Source of the DNA: Silene latifolia
Taxonomy: Eukaryota; Streptophyta; Magnoliopsida; Caryophyllales; Caryophyllaceae
Direction of reading: 5' to 3'
Assembly (NCBI RefSeq): GCF_048544455.1
Contig: NC_133538.1
Coordinates: forward strand, 20,880,469-20,944,468
DNA: 64,000 nucleotides
The position numbers were made by a program, and so were the translations under genes. Below, piece after piece: positions 22,283-33,200 of the stretch (its first letter is position 1; the number at the start of each line of letters is the position of its first letter). The notes beneath the pieces are model-generated. The model had not been told where the DNA came from and did not search any database. It saw only the letters and a program-made list of their open reading frames with translations.

Positions 22283-22892
22283 CCCCTACATATGTTTAAA
22301 TGAAGCTATCAATTTGGCAAATTAAAATTCATTTTAATTAGCCAAAACATGAGTATGAGATTATATTTAAACCCATGGTTTTGACATGTTAACTAAAGCC
22401 TTAACTTCAAGGACAAGGATAAAGAGAAATTATACCTACGAAATAATTCCAAATAATAAAACAAAGAATAATAGAAGTATTTGATAATTAATGGAAGGTT
22501 GTTAATCCTTGAAATAAACCTAAATAATCTTCTAATTAACGAAGGAGGGAGTTATCTTACATCTTCAAATGTGGAATGATCTCAACTTTTAGCACATGAA
22601 ATGTGTGGGACCTAATTGGAGTACAAGGGATGCGAATGTTGGTATGACAACCTATTTGGTATAGGCCTATAGGGCAGGGGATTCAATCTTTAATCTTTTA
22701 TCATATTTATTAAAACAACGTGTCAGCCTGTGTTGAAAATAATTATTTTTTATTTATTTAATAAAGGCCTCACCAACCCCACCCACGTTCACAAATCCTA
22801 TTTTATTTAGAAGAATCATCTTGATAATTACCTGGACATATGATTATATGAGTGATAGTATATGACCAATGTGAATTGCTTATTGTTTAATA

Positions 22893-23158
22893 CTCCCTCC
22901 ACTTTTTTATATATGACGTTTTGCATTTACGAGGTAAGCCTTTGACTTTAATATTTACAAAAATATATTTGTTCAAAAAATATAAAAATGGTACCATTAA
23001 ATTCCTTACGAAAAACTCTTTCATATGAGTATACATATCAATATATCATAATATGAGTATACATATCATAATATTTAGTCTTATATTTTAAGAGATATTG
23101 AAGAGAGAATGGAGTGTCTCGAAATGTGAGAAAGTCATATATAAAAAAATAGAGGTAG
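22893..23158. mobile_element. Stowaway MITE, 266 bp
   Basis: CTCCCTCCACTTTTTTATAT after TA (22891-22892) pairs with ATATAAAAAAATAGAGGTAG before TA (23159-23160). The inverted ends continue through TGACGTTTTG-like sequence. No coding content. Confidence 0.8.
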
Positions 23159-23310
23159 TATATTACAACTAATACTCCGCATTTATCGTTAACTTCATTA
23201 AAAAAAATTACTGCTAAAAAAAATACAATTAAATTATAATTAGAATACTACGTATTAATGATAACAATAATTATAAATATCACAAATTTGAACCATATCA
23301 ATAGCTTAAA

Positions 23311-23600
23311 TAATTTTTAAAAAGGTTCAAGATAATTAAATATGTTAAATTTGCATCAAGTGACAAACCCAGAAAAAATTATTAAAGATTGGACAAATTA
23401 TTAGAATTAAAACAACAACAAAAAAAAAGGAAAAATCACAGAAGGTTTATGAGGCAACATTCACATAATCATTTTTGAAATAAGGTTCAAGATAATTAAA
23501 TATGTTAAATTTGCATCAAGTGAAATAAGCAGAAAAAATATTAAAGATTGGACAAATTATTAGAATTAAGAATAGCAAAATAAAATGGAAAATATCAATT
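23311..23600. repeat. 160-bp direct duplication
   Basis: AGGTTCAAGATAATTAAATA occurs at 23323 and 23483. The similarity continues through GTTAAATTTGCATCAAGTGA to GATTGGACAAATTATTAGAA, with small indels. AT-rich intronic sequence without a frame. Confidence 0.75.
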
Positions 23601-23816
23601 AGCCAGAAATTGTTTGCAATAAGATGCATACATATTTTTCTTTGAAATCCTTATAATCTACCATTCATGCACGGAGATCTATTGTCAAAACATAATGCAA
23701 GAAGATCAAATGTTTTAGGCGAGGTATTGATGGTGATCTTGAGTAAGGGAGAAAGAGCCTTTAGGATTTTACAATTCTTGAGTGAATGATAGAGAGCGGC
23801 GGAAATATGGGTTTAT

Positions 23817-26656
23817 TTTTTTTTTTTTTTTGGTACATAAGAGGGTAAACACCCGAAAACTAGTGTACTAAACGAGGGATAGTAACCCCTAGGAGATCTT
23901 CACGCAAGATTGACCTAAGAGCATCTGGTGGATCATCAAAGAAACTGGGACTAGTAGATGAGAGAACGCCTTGATTCGCTAGCCAATCGCTTGCTCGGTT
24001 TGCCTCTCTAAAGACATGTTGGATGTGTACCTTCCACCCTGGTAAGCGGATGAGATCTTTGCAACGAAGAACAAGAGGTCGGAGGCTATTACTCACCAAT
24101 TGATTTTCCAAGACTAGATTGACGCATGTTTCGTTGTCCATGTGGACAAGTAGTTTATCAATATTAAGAATTCTCGCTCTTTCCAGCCCAGTTACAAGAG
24201 CTAACATCTCCGCTCTCATGGAAGTACATATCCCACCTGAGAACATAAAAGCTGAAACAAAATTACCCGTATCATCACGAAGGATACCTCCGCACCCTGC
24301 CGGACCCGGATTGCCCTTTGATGCACTGTCCGTGTTCAGAAGGCACCAGCTGAAGGGGGGTGGATGCCATCGAATTAGCACTTCCCGAGTTCGATGACCC
24401 GGATTAGGTATAAAAAGAGAGTATTTATCAAAGGCAATCTTCGAGGACTCAAACTGTTGATGAAGAAACGAGGTGGGGTCTAACGGGTTATCTTGCGCAC
24501 GACCAAAGGCAACATTATTTCGCCAACGCCATATCCACCAACAAGTGATGGCAAATTTCATGGACCAATCGGCTACCCCCACATCGATATTGTTGCTAGC
24601 ATTGAACGATATCCAGTCATTATAAGGGATGTTATAAAAGGAAGACAGAGAGGGAGGAATACCGAGGAGGCTCCAAAGGTGACGTGAGAAAGGGCAAAAA
24701 CAAAGCACGTGATCCATGCTTTCTTCTTCGGCGAGACATCTGGGACAGCTTGGGTCATCAGAAAGATTGCGACGGACCCTTGCGACATTACACATCGCTC
24801 TTTTATGGGCAGCTAGCCAAATAAAGAACTTGATTCGTTGTTGGACGGGCAATTTCCAAATAGCATGCCATCGAACTTGATTAGCTTCTGGAACCGGGTC
24901 CATACCTTTAATAATATTTAGCGCGGACTTGATCGTGAATTTCCCATGAGAGGTACCATTCCAGTACAACGAATCCACCAGGTTGGGGTCGGGTGATAGA
25001 GAGAATGAAGCTATTTTAAGGAGGCTCTCGCGCGGAAGAAAATTAGCAAACTCGTCCCACTTCCAACCCGATTCTTCATCCCACATGTCACTTACTGCTG
25101 CCCCCAATAAAGTTTCCGGAATAGGAAGAATAGCGACGTCCGACAGGGTACCTTCTTCAACCCAAGAATGGTCCCAGAAAAGGGTTCGTTGTCCATTACC
25201 TACAGCCGAGGTAGTGCCTTTAACTATATTCGCTGCCTGTGACGATATTCCTGCCCATACATTAGACATATTTGATTTGGGTTTGAACATGTCAATGTCA
25301 CATCTTCCACTACAGTATTTAGCTCGCAACACCCTAGCCCAAAGGCTGTTTGGTGTCGACAGAACACGCCAGCCTAGTTTCGTCAAAAAGGCCGCGTTAG
25401 CTTGCCTTGATGAGGTGATTCCTAATCCGCCATTAACTTTGGATTTCTGAATGGTCTCCCAAGATAAAAGATGAATCTTTCTTTTGTTCTCGTCGCCACC
25501 CCAAAGAAACCTTCGGGTTTTTCTATCAATATCATCACATGTTGTTTTGGGAATTTTAGCCGTCTGCATACTATAATTAGCCATAGAGGATAACGTGGAC
25601 TGAATGAGCGTGGCTCTCCCTGCCAATGATAGATGTTTAGTACTCCAACCCGCAAGCCGGGTATTAAATTTTTCGAGAATTCGATTGAATGTGTGCTTGG
25701 TGACCCGACCGTTGATAGTTGGCATACCCAGATATGTTCCCAAATCATCCGTCCTCTCGAAACCCAATACACTAGATACTTGCTGTTGAATAGCCGTGCT
25801 AGTATTTGGCGAGAAAAAGACTCTCGACTTAGTTACACTAACTTTTTCTCCAGAAGCTCGACAGAAAATGGATAGAACGTTTGAAATAACGGAAGCTTGT
25901 TCGGTGGTTGCTTCTGCGAATAGGACCATATCGTCCGCGAAGAACAAGTTTGAAATGAAAGGGCTATTAGAGCATATTTCGATAGGATTCCATCTGTGGC
26001 ACCATACCTCTTCATCGATAAGTTGTTGTAATTTCTCCAGACACATAACGAATAGGTACGAAGACAGTGGGTCTCCTTGTCGCACCCCCCTTGACGGCTT
26101 AAACATATCGGTTGGTTCACCATTCCATAGGATTTGCATTCGAGCAGTTGTGACGCATTCCATTATGACATCGACTAAATAAGCGGGAATGCACATATCA
26201 TTGAGAGTGTCTCGAATAAAGTCCCAACATAGACGATCATAGGCTTTTTCGAGATCGATTTTTATGGCCATAAAACCTTTGTTGCCTTTCTTCCTGCGCA
26301 TGGTATGAATAGTTTCTTGAAATACCACAATATTATCTGAGATTTGACGGCCCGGAACAAAGCCACTCTGTGTTTCTGATATGAGATGAGGTAGGACCTT
26401 TTTAATTCTGTTAGCAAGTACTTTACTAACGATTTTGTACGAAACATTACAGAGCCCTATAGGACGGAATTGAGTAATATATTCAGGACCAATTACCTTA
26501 GGAATTAGAACAATATGTGTATCGTTGAAGTTCTCCGGGAATCCTTTGCCTTGTAAAGCCTTTATCACTGTATCACAAACTGACTGACGGATGACCGACC
26601 AATTTTTTTGATAAAAGAGAGCTTGAAAACCGTCCGGACCGGGTGCTTTAAGGGCT
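23817..26656 (-). mobile_element. 5'-truncated L1 LINE, 2.84 kb, well preserved
   Basis: A perfect 17-bp duplication (CGGAAATATGGGTTTAT at 23800-23816 and 26657-26673) and a T run of about 17 at the left (poly(A) on the minus strand) mark a target-primed insertion. It lies in DUF620 intron 2 in the same sense as the gene. The left 5' truncation falls inside the reverse transcriptase, so it cannot move by itself. The remaining frame is intact, which suggests a fairly recent insertion. Confidence 0.93.
23860..26656 (-). CDS. LINE polyprotein fragment: reverse transcriptase, zf-RVT, RNase H
   Basis: The frame is open without a stop from the truncation point (LKAPGPDGFQALFYQKNW) to the TAG/TGA near 23860; the first in-frame Met is at 26568 and gives 902 residues. 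Seen in order are: RT finger and palm (YRPIGLCNVSYKIVSK-like FRPIGLCN, SGFVPGRQISDNI, GVRQGDPLSSYLF), catalytic FADDMVLF, the SLAGRATLIQ region, zf-RVT (CPRCLAEEESMDHVLCFCPF), and RNase H (LNTDSASKGNPGPAG, RAEMLALVTGL, HMDNETCVNLVL, NRASDWLANQG). The endonuclease and ORF1 are missing through 5' truncation. No host function is implied. Confidence 0.9.
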
Positions 26657-26878
26657 CGGAAATATGGGTTTATGATATGTGGGATTAAACAAGAATTTTA
26701 GTTGGAGAGAATGGGTAGAGATGTATATGTGGGGTGAGGGTTAGGTTTGTTACATGGGCTTAGTTGGCAGACTGTACTCCGTATATGTCTTTATTATACA
26801 TACGGGTAGATATGTATTTATATGTGCATTTTAGAAGACAGACTTAGTTATGTGGGCTACTTTTTGGGTAGATCTGGC

Positions 26879-27234
26879 AAATCGGGTAACGGGTCCGACC
26901 ATTTTGGGTCGAGTTAGTTTGTGTCTCTCATTGATTTCAGGTTAATTCGGGTTGGGACGAGTCATTTTGGGTTTCAGGTCTGTTTCGGGTCAAGCGGGTC
27001 GGGTTGTTTTGGATCGAGTCACTTTCGGGTCAACGAATAATAAAGAAATAGCCATTTTAAATCTTTTTGGTTCAATTAGAGTTATATTTTGTCGGTCATT
27101 TTCGGGTTTGGTGGTTTCGGATCGGGTCAGTTGCGGGTCAAGAAAGCTCAGGTCATGTTCGGGCCAATTCGGGTTTTCGGGTCACATTCGGGTGATGTAG
27201 TTCGGGTCACTTCGGGTTGCTTTTGTCAGGTCTA
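26879..27234. mobile_element. hAT-like minisatellite element, 356 bp
   Basis: Ends TAGATCTGGCAAATCGGG and TTTTGTCAGGTCTA are bounded by perfect TTTTTGGG duplications (26871-26878, 27235-27242). The interior is GGGTC/TCGGGT-rich around an AT-rich core. The plus frame 26952-27200 is a repeat artefact. Confidence 0.9.
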
Positions 27235-27459
27235 TTTTTGGGGCCAAATTCTTATTTAAGACGGGTATATGTGTCTTAAGAATAAAATGGGTCAAATAGT
27301 TCATGTGATGTTGAATAAGATAAATGCGGAATACATAGGGAATAGCAAAAGATTTGTCTTAATGGACATATGGGGTGATATTTAACCCGTTTTAATATTA
27401 AGACGGATACCTTCATCCTAAGAAAACTAGCTGATTATTGTAGAGTAGTTATTCGAGAA

Positions 27460-28184
27460 TCTTACACTATATATATCTGAAGTAAATGGCCCAACCCAAA
27501 AATAATACTATAATAATTATTATTGGATGATAATGTATAATGAATTGGACCATGTATGAATTATTGTATACGGTCTATACGGAGTATAACCCAAGACGTA
27601 CATCCTCACAAGTCACAAGCTCATAGATGGTAGGGACTAGGGGTGAGCAAAATTTACAATACGATTTTCTTATAAGTATATGAAGCGGTATTTAATAATG
27701 CGAGTTTTTGAACATTCGATACTGTTTTTAATAGAAAAAAACCATGTCGAATACGTATAAAAAATTAACATATCAAATATGACTTTTTTTTTTTACTTTT
27801 TTTATACTCCCTCCTATTCAAGGTTTTCTTCCCCTTTGATGTGGACACAAGATTTTAGGAGATGATTAAAGAATGAATAAAAGAAGATGGTGGGATTTGT
27901 AGATTGGAGAGAGAAATGAATAATTAGAATTTAAATAAGGAATTGTGAGTTAAATGGGGTTTGGTGATAGTAGAGAGAGATGAATAAAATAACAGTAAAA
28001 GTTAGATGGGGTTTGGTGATAGGAGAAAGAAATGAATAAAATAAGAGTAAAAGTTTCTAAAATAAGAAAGAGGAAGAAAACCTGAATAATTCTGTTTAAG
28101 TAAATAGGGAAGAAAACAGTAAATAGGAGAGTATAACGAATTTGAAATAGCAAACCTGTGCAATTTGCATGGGTTTAAAACTAG
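27460..28184 (+). mobile_element. Probable non-autonomous Helitron, about 725 bp
   Basis: The 3' end is clear: a hairpin (CCTGTGCAA / TTTGCATGGG) followed by TTTAAAACTAG|T at 28184, the same terminus as the Helitron at 736-1783. The 5' end is proposed at TCTTACACTATATATATCTG after A (27459) and is less sure. The interior holds the start of a TAGGGGTGAGC hAT-type end (about 27639) and a whole Stowaway MITE. Confidence 0.5.
27807..28131. mobile_element. Stowaway MITE, 325 bp
   Basis: CTCCCTCCTATTCAAGGTTT after TA (27805-27806) pairs with AAATAGGAGAG before TA (28132-28133); both ends continue into a TTTTCTTCCC word. GGGGTTTGGTGATAG is repeated internally (about 27956 and 28008). Nested in the probable Helitron. 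Confidence 0.78.
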
Positions 28185-28223
28185 TTAAGATCCCAACCCA
28201 AATTGCACGGGTTTAAAACTAGT
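28147..28223 (+). repeat. Two Helitron 3' termini in tandem, 38 bp apart
   Basis: GGGTTTAAAACTAGT occurs twice (CTAG at 28181-28184 and 28219-28222). Each copy is followed by AAGATCCCAACCC. The second copy has only the right arm of the hairpin (TTGCACGGG). It looks like a terminal duplication that includes the flanking host bases. Confidence 0.75.
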
Positions 28224-28685
28224 GAAGATCCCAACCCTTCACCTCTTCTTTGCTATAATCCTAGAAATGCCAAGCACATGCTGCCATATAGGCGTGAGAA
28301 CTAGACATCCAATAACCCATAATTGTCAATGTGAATGCCCATCATTTGCACAAACATCTATTCCTACTAATTAATTCCACCACCAAATATTACTACTCAT
28401 TTAAGAATCAACTCTATGAAAAGTCTTAATTCATCTACCTAATGTGATCTACTTATAGGAGTCCAGATTCTCTCCAGTTCTAGGCTCCAGTACCCAACCT
28501 AATCTGCTACCACATGTATTGACAAAAAAACAATGGCCAAAATTTCATCATCAAATAAAAACACACAATTAAAGTACTCTGCTCATCTTTCGCCTAGATT
28601 CCATTTCCATACCCAAAAATCACTCCCATAATCCATCTCTATTATCCCTCCTCGTCAAATATCGCCATTTTCACTCAACTACCTC

Positions 28686-30939
28686 TAGAGGTGGCAATCG
28701 GGTGGGTCGAGTCGGATTCGAGTCGAGTTGTTTCGGGTGCGGGTTATCGTGATGTCGGATTTATTCGAGTCATATGAAATTGCGGGTCGGATCGGTTTCG
28801 GTTGGATTATTTCAGGTTATGACTTACTTCGGGTATCGGGTCGGCATAGGGAACCCTTGGTCGGGTGACGGTTGTTATCGGTAGGGTTAGTTAGACTAAC
28901 AATCCTGAACAGTTCATATCATGTCAAAAAGTTTTAATACTAGATCATATCGGGTTATAACGGGTCACAACTTGTCCCTTAGGTCATTCTGTATTATTTT
29001 ACGGTGTTATGCATCTATTCATATATAGCTAGTTGCTGAAAAATATATATAATGATATTGTATTTAAAATTTTCAATTTAAGAGTAATTACCATTGATTA
29101 ATTGATAATGAATTTATGAAAAATAAAATCTCAGTTATATAATATTGAATGTGAAATAACAAAGAAATAAATATTTATATAATTTTGTACTACTAGCTAT
29201 TTGGACATAAAACTTAAAATAAAATTTAAACCAAAATGTTGAAAATCGAAGATAGCTAGATAATAAAAGGATGTGTGAGAAATATATTTTGAATAGAATG
29301 TGAAATCACTAGAACTTGAATTCACCGAAATTCGAATTACTCTAACTATATCATTGACCGAACTTGAATTGATCTAAATAAAAATTTACTTGGGAAGTTC
29401 ATTCGATTTCCTTACTAGATTTAGAACGTGGACAGTTAATTAGTGATACATTAAGATGAAGAAGGGGACAATAATGTTATTTTTTAAACTAGCTAAACGG
29501 TAGGTTTAACAAGAAAAGCTAGTTAATAAGTTTATTGAAGTCAAATTTTAGTTAAAAAGTTAATCTAAGCTTAATCAGCCTAAGTTAATTAAGCAAAGTT
29601 AACTTAAATTTAGTTAAGTTGATGCTAATTTTTAATTTACCTAAGTTCAGCTCGACTTAGCTCACATAACTTCAATTGAATTTAGTTTAGTTCCATTTAG
29701 CTCTATTTAGCTCAATTAAGTTAAGTTCAAATCAGTTTAGCTTAATTGAGTTCAATTCAATTCACTTTAGCTAGAGTTAGTTCAATTCAGTTTAGCTCTT
29801 TTACGAGCATGCTTCAGCTTAATTTAGCTATACTGTTCACTTGACTAAAGGCGCTTCAATTTAATTAGTTTAGTTTAGCTCAACAATTCAATTCGGTAGC
29901 TCGGTCTATTTTGGTGTTTTGCCGACTTTCTTCAATTTTAACTTAACTCAACTCAATTCAAATTTATATACTCAAATTAACTCTTACATCATTTTCATCT
30001 AGTTCGGTTTTTATTTGAGCTCGAGCTCCATTAATTTTAGTTTTTAGCTCCTTTGAGCCGAAAGATTAAGACCTAATCAAATAAAGTAGCCGAAATGTCT
30101 TTGCCAAATAAAGCTAAAAAATGAAAAGTGTATTAATTTCTTATCTAGTTAGTCTTGTGTAAGACGGTTTTACACAATTATAATGCAAAACGGATCCATA
30201 TATAACCATATTAGATAAAGTATATATTAAAAAGAATTCGTTTTAAAGTACTTTTTTTTTTTGGTAAAAAAACAGGAATATTTGTAGTTTTTATTCCAAT
30301 TACCTATTTTCTTACTAAAAAACGTGGGAAGTAGTCAAATATAATATTAAGTAGACCACGTTCTCCATTTCTATTCCTTTGATAGTGGTTGTGAGTTATG
30401 GTTTTGCCCACAAACCCACGTTTAACATTAATACCAATTTTAAAGTTTGTCATGCACAATTAAAACTTTGTGTATTAGGTTTATATATAAGTTAACTATA
30501 TACAATATACACATAATTAAATTGAACGATAACTTTTAGTCAAACTTATAGACCAAAGTGTTAGCACTTCCGGACTCGTATATTTAGACAACATTCGGAG
30601 AACTATAAAGAAAAAAAAAAGTGTACAAAAATTCTTAATTTGTAAACTTAACGTTCATTCTAGTCTTATAAACATAGTCTTATTCAGGTCACAAGTATGT
30701 ATCAGTTAGTCGAGTTTTACTCGAGTCGGGTTCTTTTCTTTATCGGATTTTATCGGCTATGGTGTTATCGGGTTCGGGTTATATCGGTTATCGACTGTTA
30801 TTAAGAATCGAGTTATGTTGGATCGGACCGGGTCGGTTTCATGTGTTATAATTCTGTAGTATTTTCGGGTGTCAGACGGGTTCGATATCGGGCGAGTCGG
30901 ATCGGTTTTGTCGAGTCAGGTCGGGTTTTGCCAGGTCTA
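28686..30939. mobile_element. Large hAT-like non-autonomous element, 2.25 kb
   Basis: Ends TAGAGGTGGCAATCGGG and GTTTTGCCAGGTCTA lie between perfect ACTACCTC duplications (28678-28685, 30940-30947). GGGTCGGGT-like arrays occupy about 250 bp at each end. The middle is AT-rich and includes a low-complexity stretch (about 29620-29960) made of TTAGCTCAATTCAGTT words. No transposase frame is found, so it is a long non-autonomous member of the family. Confidence 0.85.
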
Positions 30940-31683
30940 ACTACCTCTTTAACGGTGACACAAGGTGGAAATAAGTGATGGATAATGATGGCTTTTCTCA
31001 GTGTGACGGTCCGGGGACGAGGTGACGGCCCGGTGCTTTTCCCGTGGATATCAGGGGGTGGGTATTTGTGATGTTGGTAAGGGTATAATACAATTTGTTA
31101 GATCACCATTGATAAAATGGAGGAAGATGAAATCAAGAACTTTGTAAATGGTGGAAACTAATTTAATTTATCATGGAATGTGGGTTGGAGATGCAGGAGA
31201 TGCATTTTGGGATGATGCTTTACATAGCGGTGGTAACGGCGAGACGTCGGTGATGGTTCTGGTGGCAGCAATTGATGAGGTGGTAGATTGTATGAAGTTT
31301 GGGAGTTGAGATGGAGAATTAGAGATGACCATGTTCTTGTTTAATTTAATAGGCTGGAAAATAAAAAGCCCATCATAACCCTTGATTTGTATCTTGTATA
31401 CGTGTAAACTAATGAGGGTGGAACTGGACCCTCTGGAACTGGAGAGGATCCACACGCTACTTCTAGTGTCTGTGTGTCCTATATTTGGAGGAGAGTTTCT
31501 TTCCATTTCCTAAAACGAAATTGAGATGCCATTTTCTTTCGGTGGTCAAGATTGTATTCTGCCATCATCGAACGTCTCAAAATTTATGAGTAAAAATAAA
31601 AGGATAATGAGGTTTGGTGGAAAAAATATTATTAAATGAGTGTAAGAGAGAAAATGGAGAGGATCCATTTTCCTATATTTGTA

Positions 31684-31942
31684 CTCCCTCCTATCCAAAC
31701 CAAAGGTTACATTTGACTTTATTACGCTTGCCGAGGCGCGTTTTGAAACGTAAATATCTTTAGTTACACATTATTAAAAATTATAAAAATTTGATATTCT
31801 TATATCATTCATGACGATGAATCAAACAAGATCTCACATGACTATGTTTTCTCTTATGCATTACTAATAATACCAAAGATTCTCTACAATCATGAATAGT
31901 ATCAAAAGATCAAATGTAACCTTTGGTTTGGATGAGAGGGAG
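31684..31942. mobile_element. Stowaway MITE, 259 bp
   Basis: CTCCCTCCTATCCAAACCAA after TA (31682-31683) and TTGGTTTGGATGAGAGGGAG before TA (31943-31944) are long inverted ends that continue through AAGGTTACATTTGA. No coding content. It lies in DUF620 intron 2. Confidence 0.88.
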
Positions 31943-32695
31943 TATATGTCTTGTCTAAAAAAATGAAATTCCAAATAAGATGATTTTGAATCACGAGTCG
32001 GAAAGTTTCACTTTATAAACTCAAAAAGATTTCGGTATAAAATTAATTGACAATATGGTAAATTGATCGATCAATAATCTCATTTTTAGTCGATGAGTGA
32101 CATTCACACGTGAGGCATAAGTTTTAGTAAACCCAACCATCAATGAATCTTGTCTAAGATGATTAGTATATTAGACACCAAACCATTAACTTTGTGTCTC
32201 TATTACACATTCTAGGTGATAGAAACATTTAAAATTGCACTCACCCAAAGGAGGCCATTTTCTCAAAAGAAATGGAGAGGCAAATACTTATTAATGGTCC
32301 GAATTGCCTATTAACAACATTTAACGGTTCTAAATTTACGCATAAAAATAAAGGAAAATGAGATTGAAAGAGGAAATTATTATTTGAGGAGATTGTGAGA
32401 GGAAATGGAGAGAAAGGAAATGGAGAGAATTCATTTCCCACAAAAGTGGAGTGTATATTTCAATCTCAAAGTGTAAAAATCTTCTCCCAAACTAGAAAAG
32501 AGGTGCAAACACTAACAACTAGAGTAAAAATGTAAAATATTGAGGACTCAAAAAAAAAAAAAAAAAAAAAAAAACTCTACATTCTATAGGCCAAATTTGC
32601 TTTTTGTATGTATTTCATCGATTGCAATAATAATTTTGTTTAACTTCGGTTAAATACGTTTCGAAAAAAAAAAAAAAAAAGAACTTAACACCAAC

Positions 32696-33046
32696 CTGGA
32701 GTACACGGCGAAGAGGGCGAACGCCGCCTTTAGCCGCATGTGAGCCAAGCCAGGGGGTGTAGCGCCAAGCCACATTACCATCACTACCAGCTAGAACTTT
32801 ACGTCCATCAACAACAAGCTCAATAGACCATTTGTTAGGAAGCATCTGCCACATGACAAAGCAACCCTTGTGAGACGCTCCAGCAGCCACGACAGCGGCT
32901 GGTGAGCCGCTTGAGCCGGGTTCCTCAAGCATGGTCATGCTCACTTTCCCTGTTGCAAACACATTCTTGACTACCATTTTTTCCAGCCTTTTGCACCCTG
33001 TTGCTGCCCTGAAGTGCTCTATTATGTATTGGGCTGATGACGACAC
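32696..33046 (-). CDS. DUF620 family protein, exon 2 (central part)
   Basis: The exon begins after acceptor AAAGCAG with VSSSAQYIIEHFRAATGC and ends RPLRRVLQ before donor GTTGGTG, 117 codons, phase 0 at both ends. DUF620 hallmarks are seen in order: the AATGCKRLE start, NVFATGKVSMTM, GCFVMWQMLPNKWSIELVVDG, WRYTPWLGSHAAKGGVRPLRR. A Gly/Ala/Ser-rich loop (SSGSPAAVVAAGASH) replaces the variable segment seen in the family. The first codon is GTG (Val); it is an internal exon start and not a translation start. It joins exon 1 at 36029 and exon 3 at 17525. It looks intact. Confidence 0.88.
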
Positions 33047-33200
33047 CTGCTTTACACATATTAATCAAATTTACTGATACTTCAATTCAATGACTGTTTT
33101 GCCATTGGTGAGGTAGGGTGATCAGATTACACAGCCTCCGTATAAATTGAAATCGCAAACTCGAATAGTTTAGTTTAATTTCTGGTGTAACGAGAGCTAC

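Larger units (their letters stand above)
17526..32695 (-). other. Giant intron 2 of the DUF620 gene, about 15.2 kb
   Basis: The donor is CAG|GTTGGTG at 32696/32695 and the acceptor TATAG at 17526-17527, phase 0. The intron contains at least a dozen transposons, listed separately. A run of 17 A at about 32664-32680 puts a U-rich tract roughly 15-30 nt after the donor in the transcript; a second A run is at about 32550-32573. The parts without a listed feature (17530-18160, 21410-22100, 30950-31680, 31945-32690) are AT-rich and show no supported gene; the minus frame at 31171-31506 resembles nothing I know. Confidence 0.8.

Noticed and set aside
24119-26182. Plus-strand frames opposite the LINE
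   Set aside because: They are shadows of the long LINE frame on the minus strand.
31171-31506. Minus-strand frame of 111 codons
   Set aside because: No recognisable domain, low complexity, no splice or promoter support.
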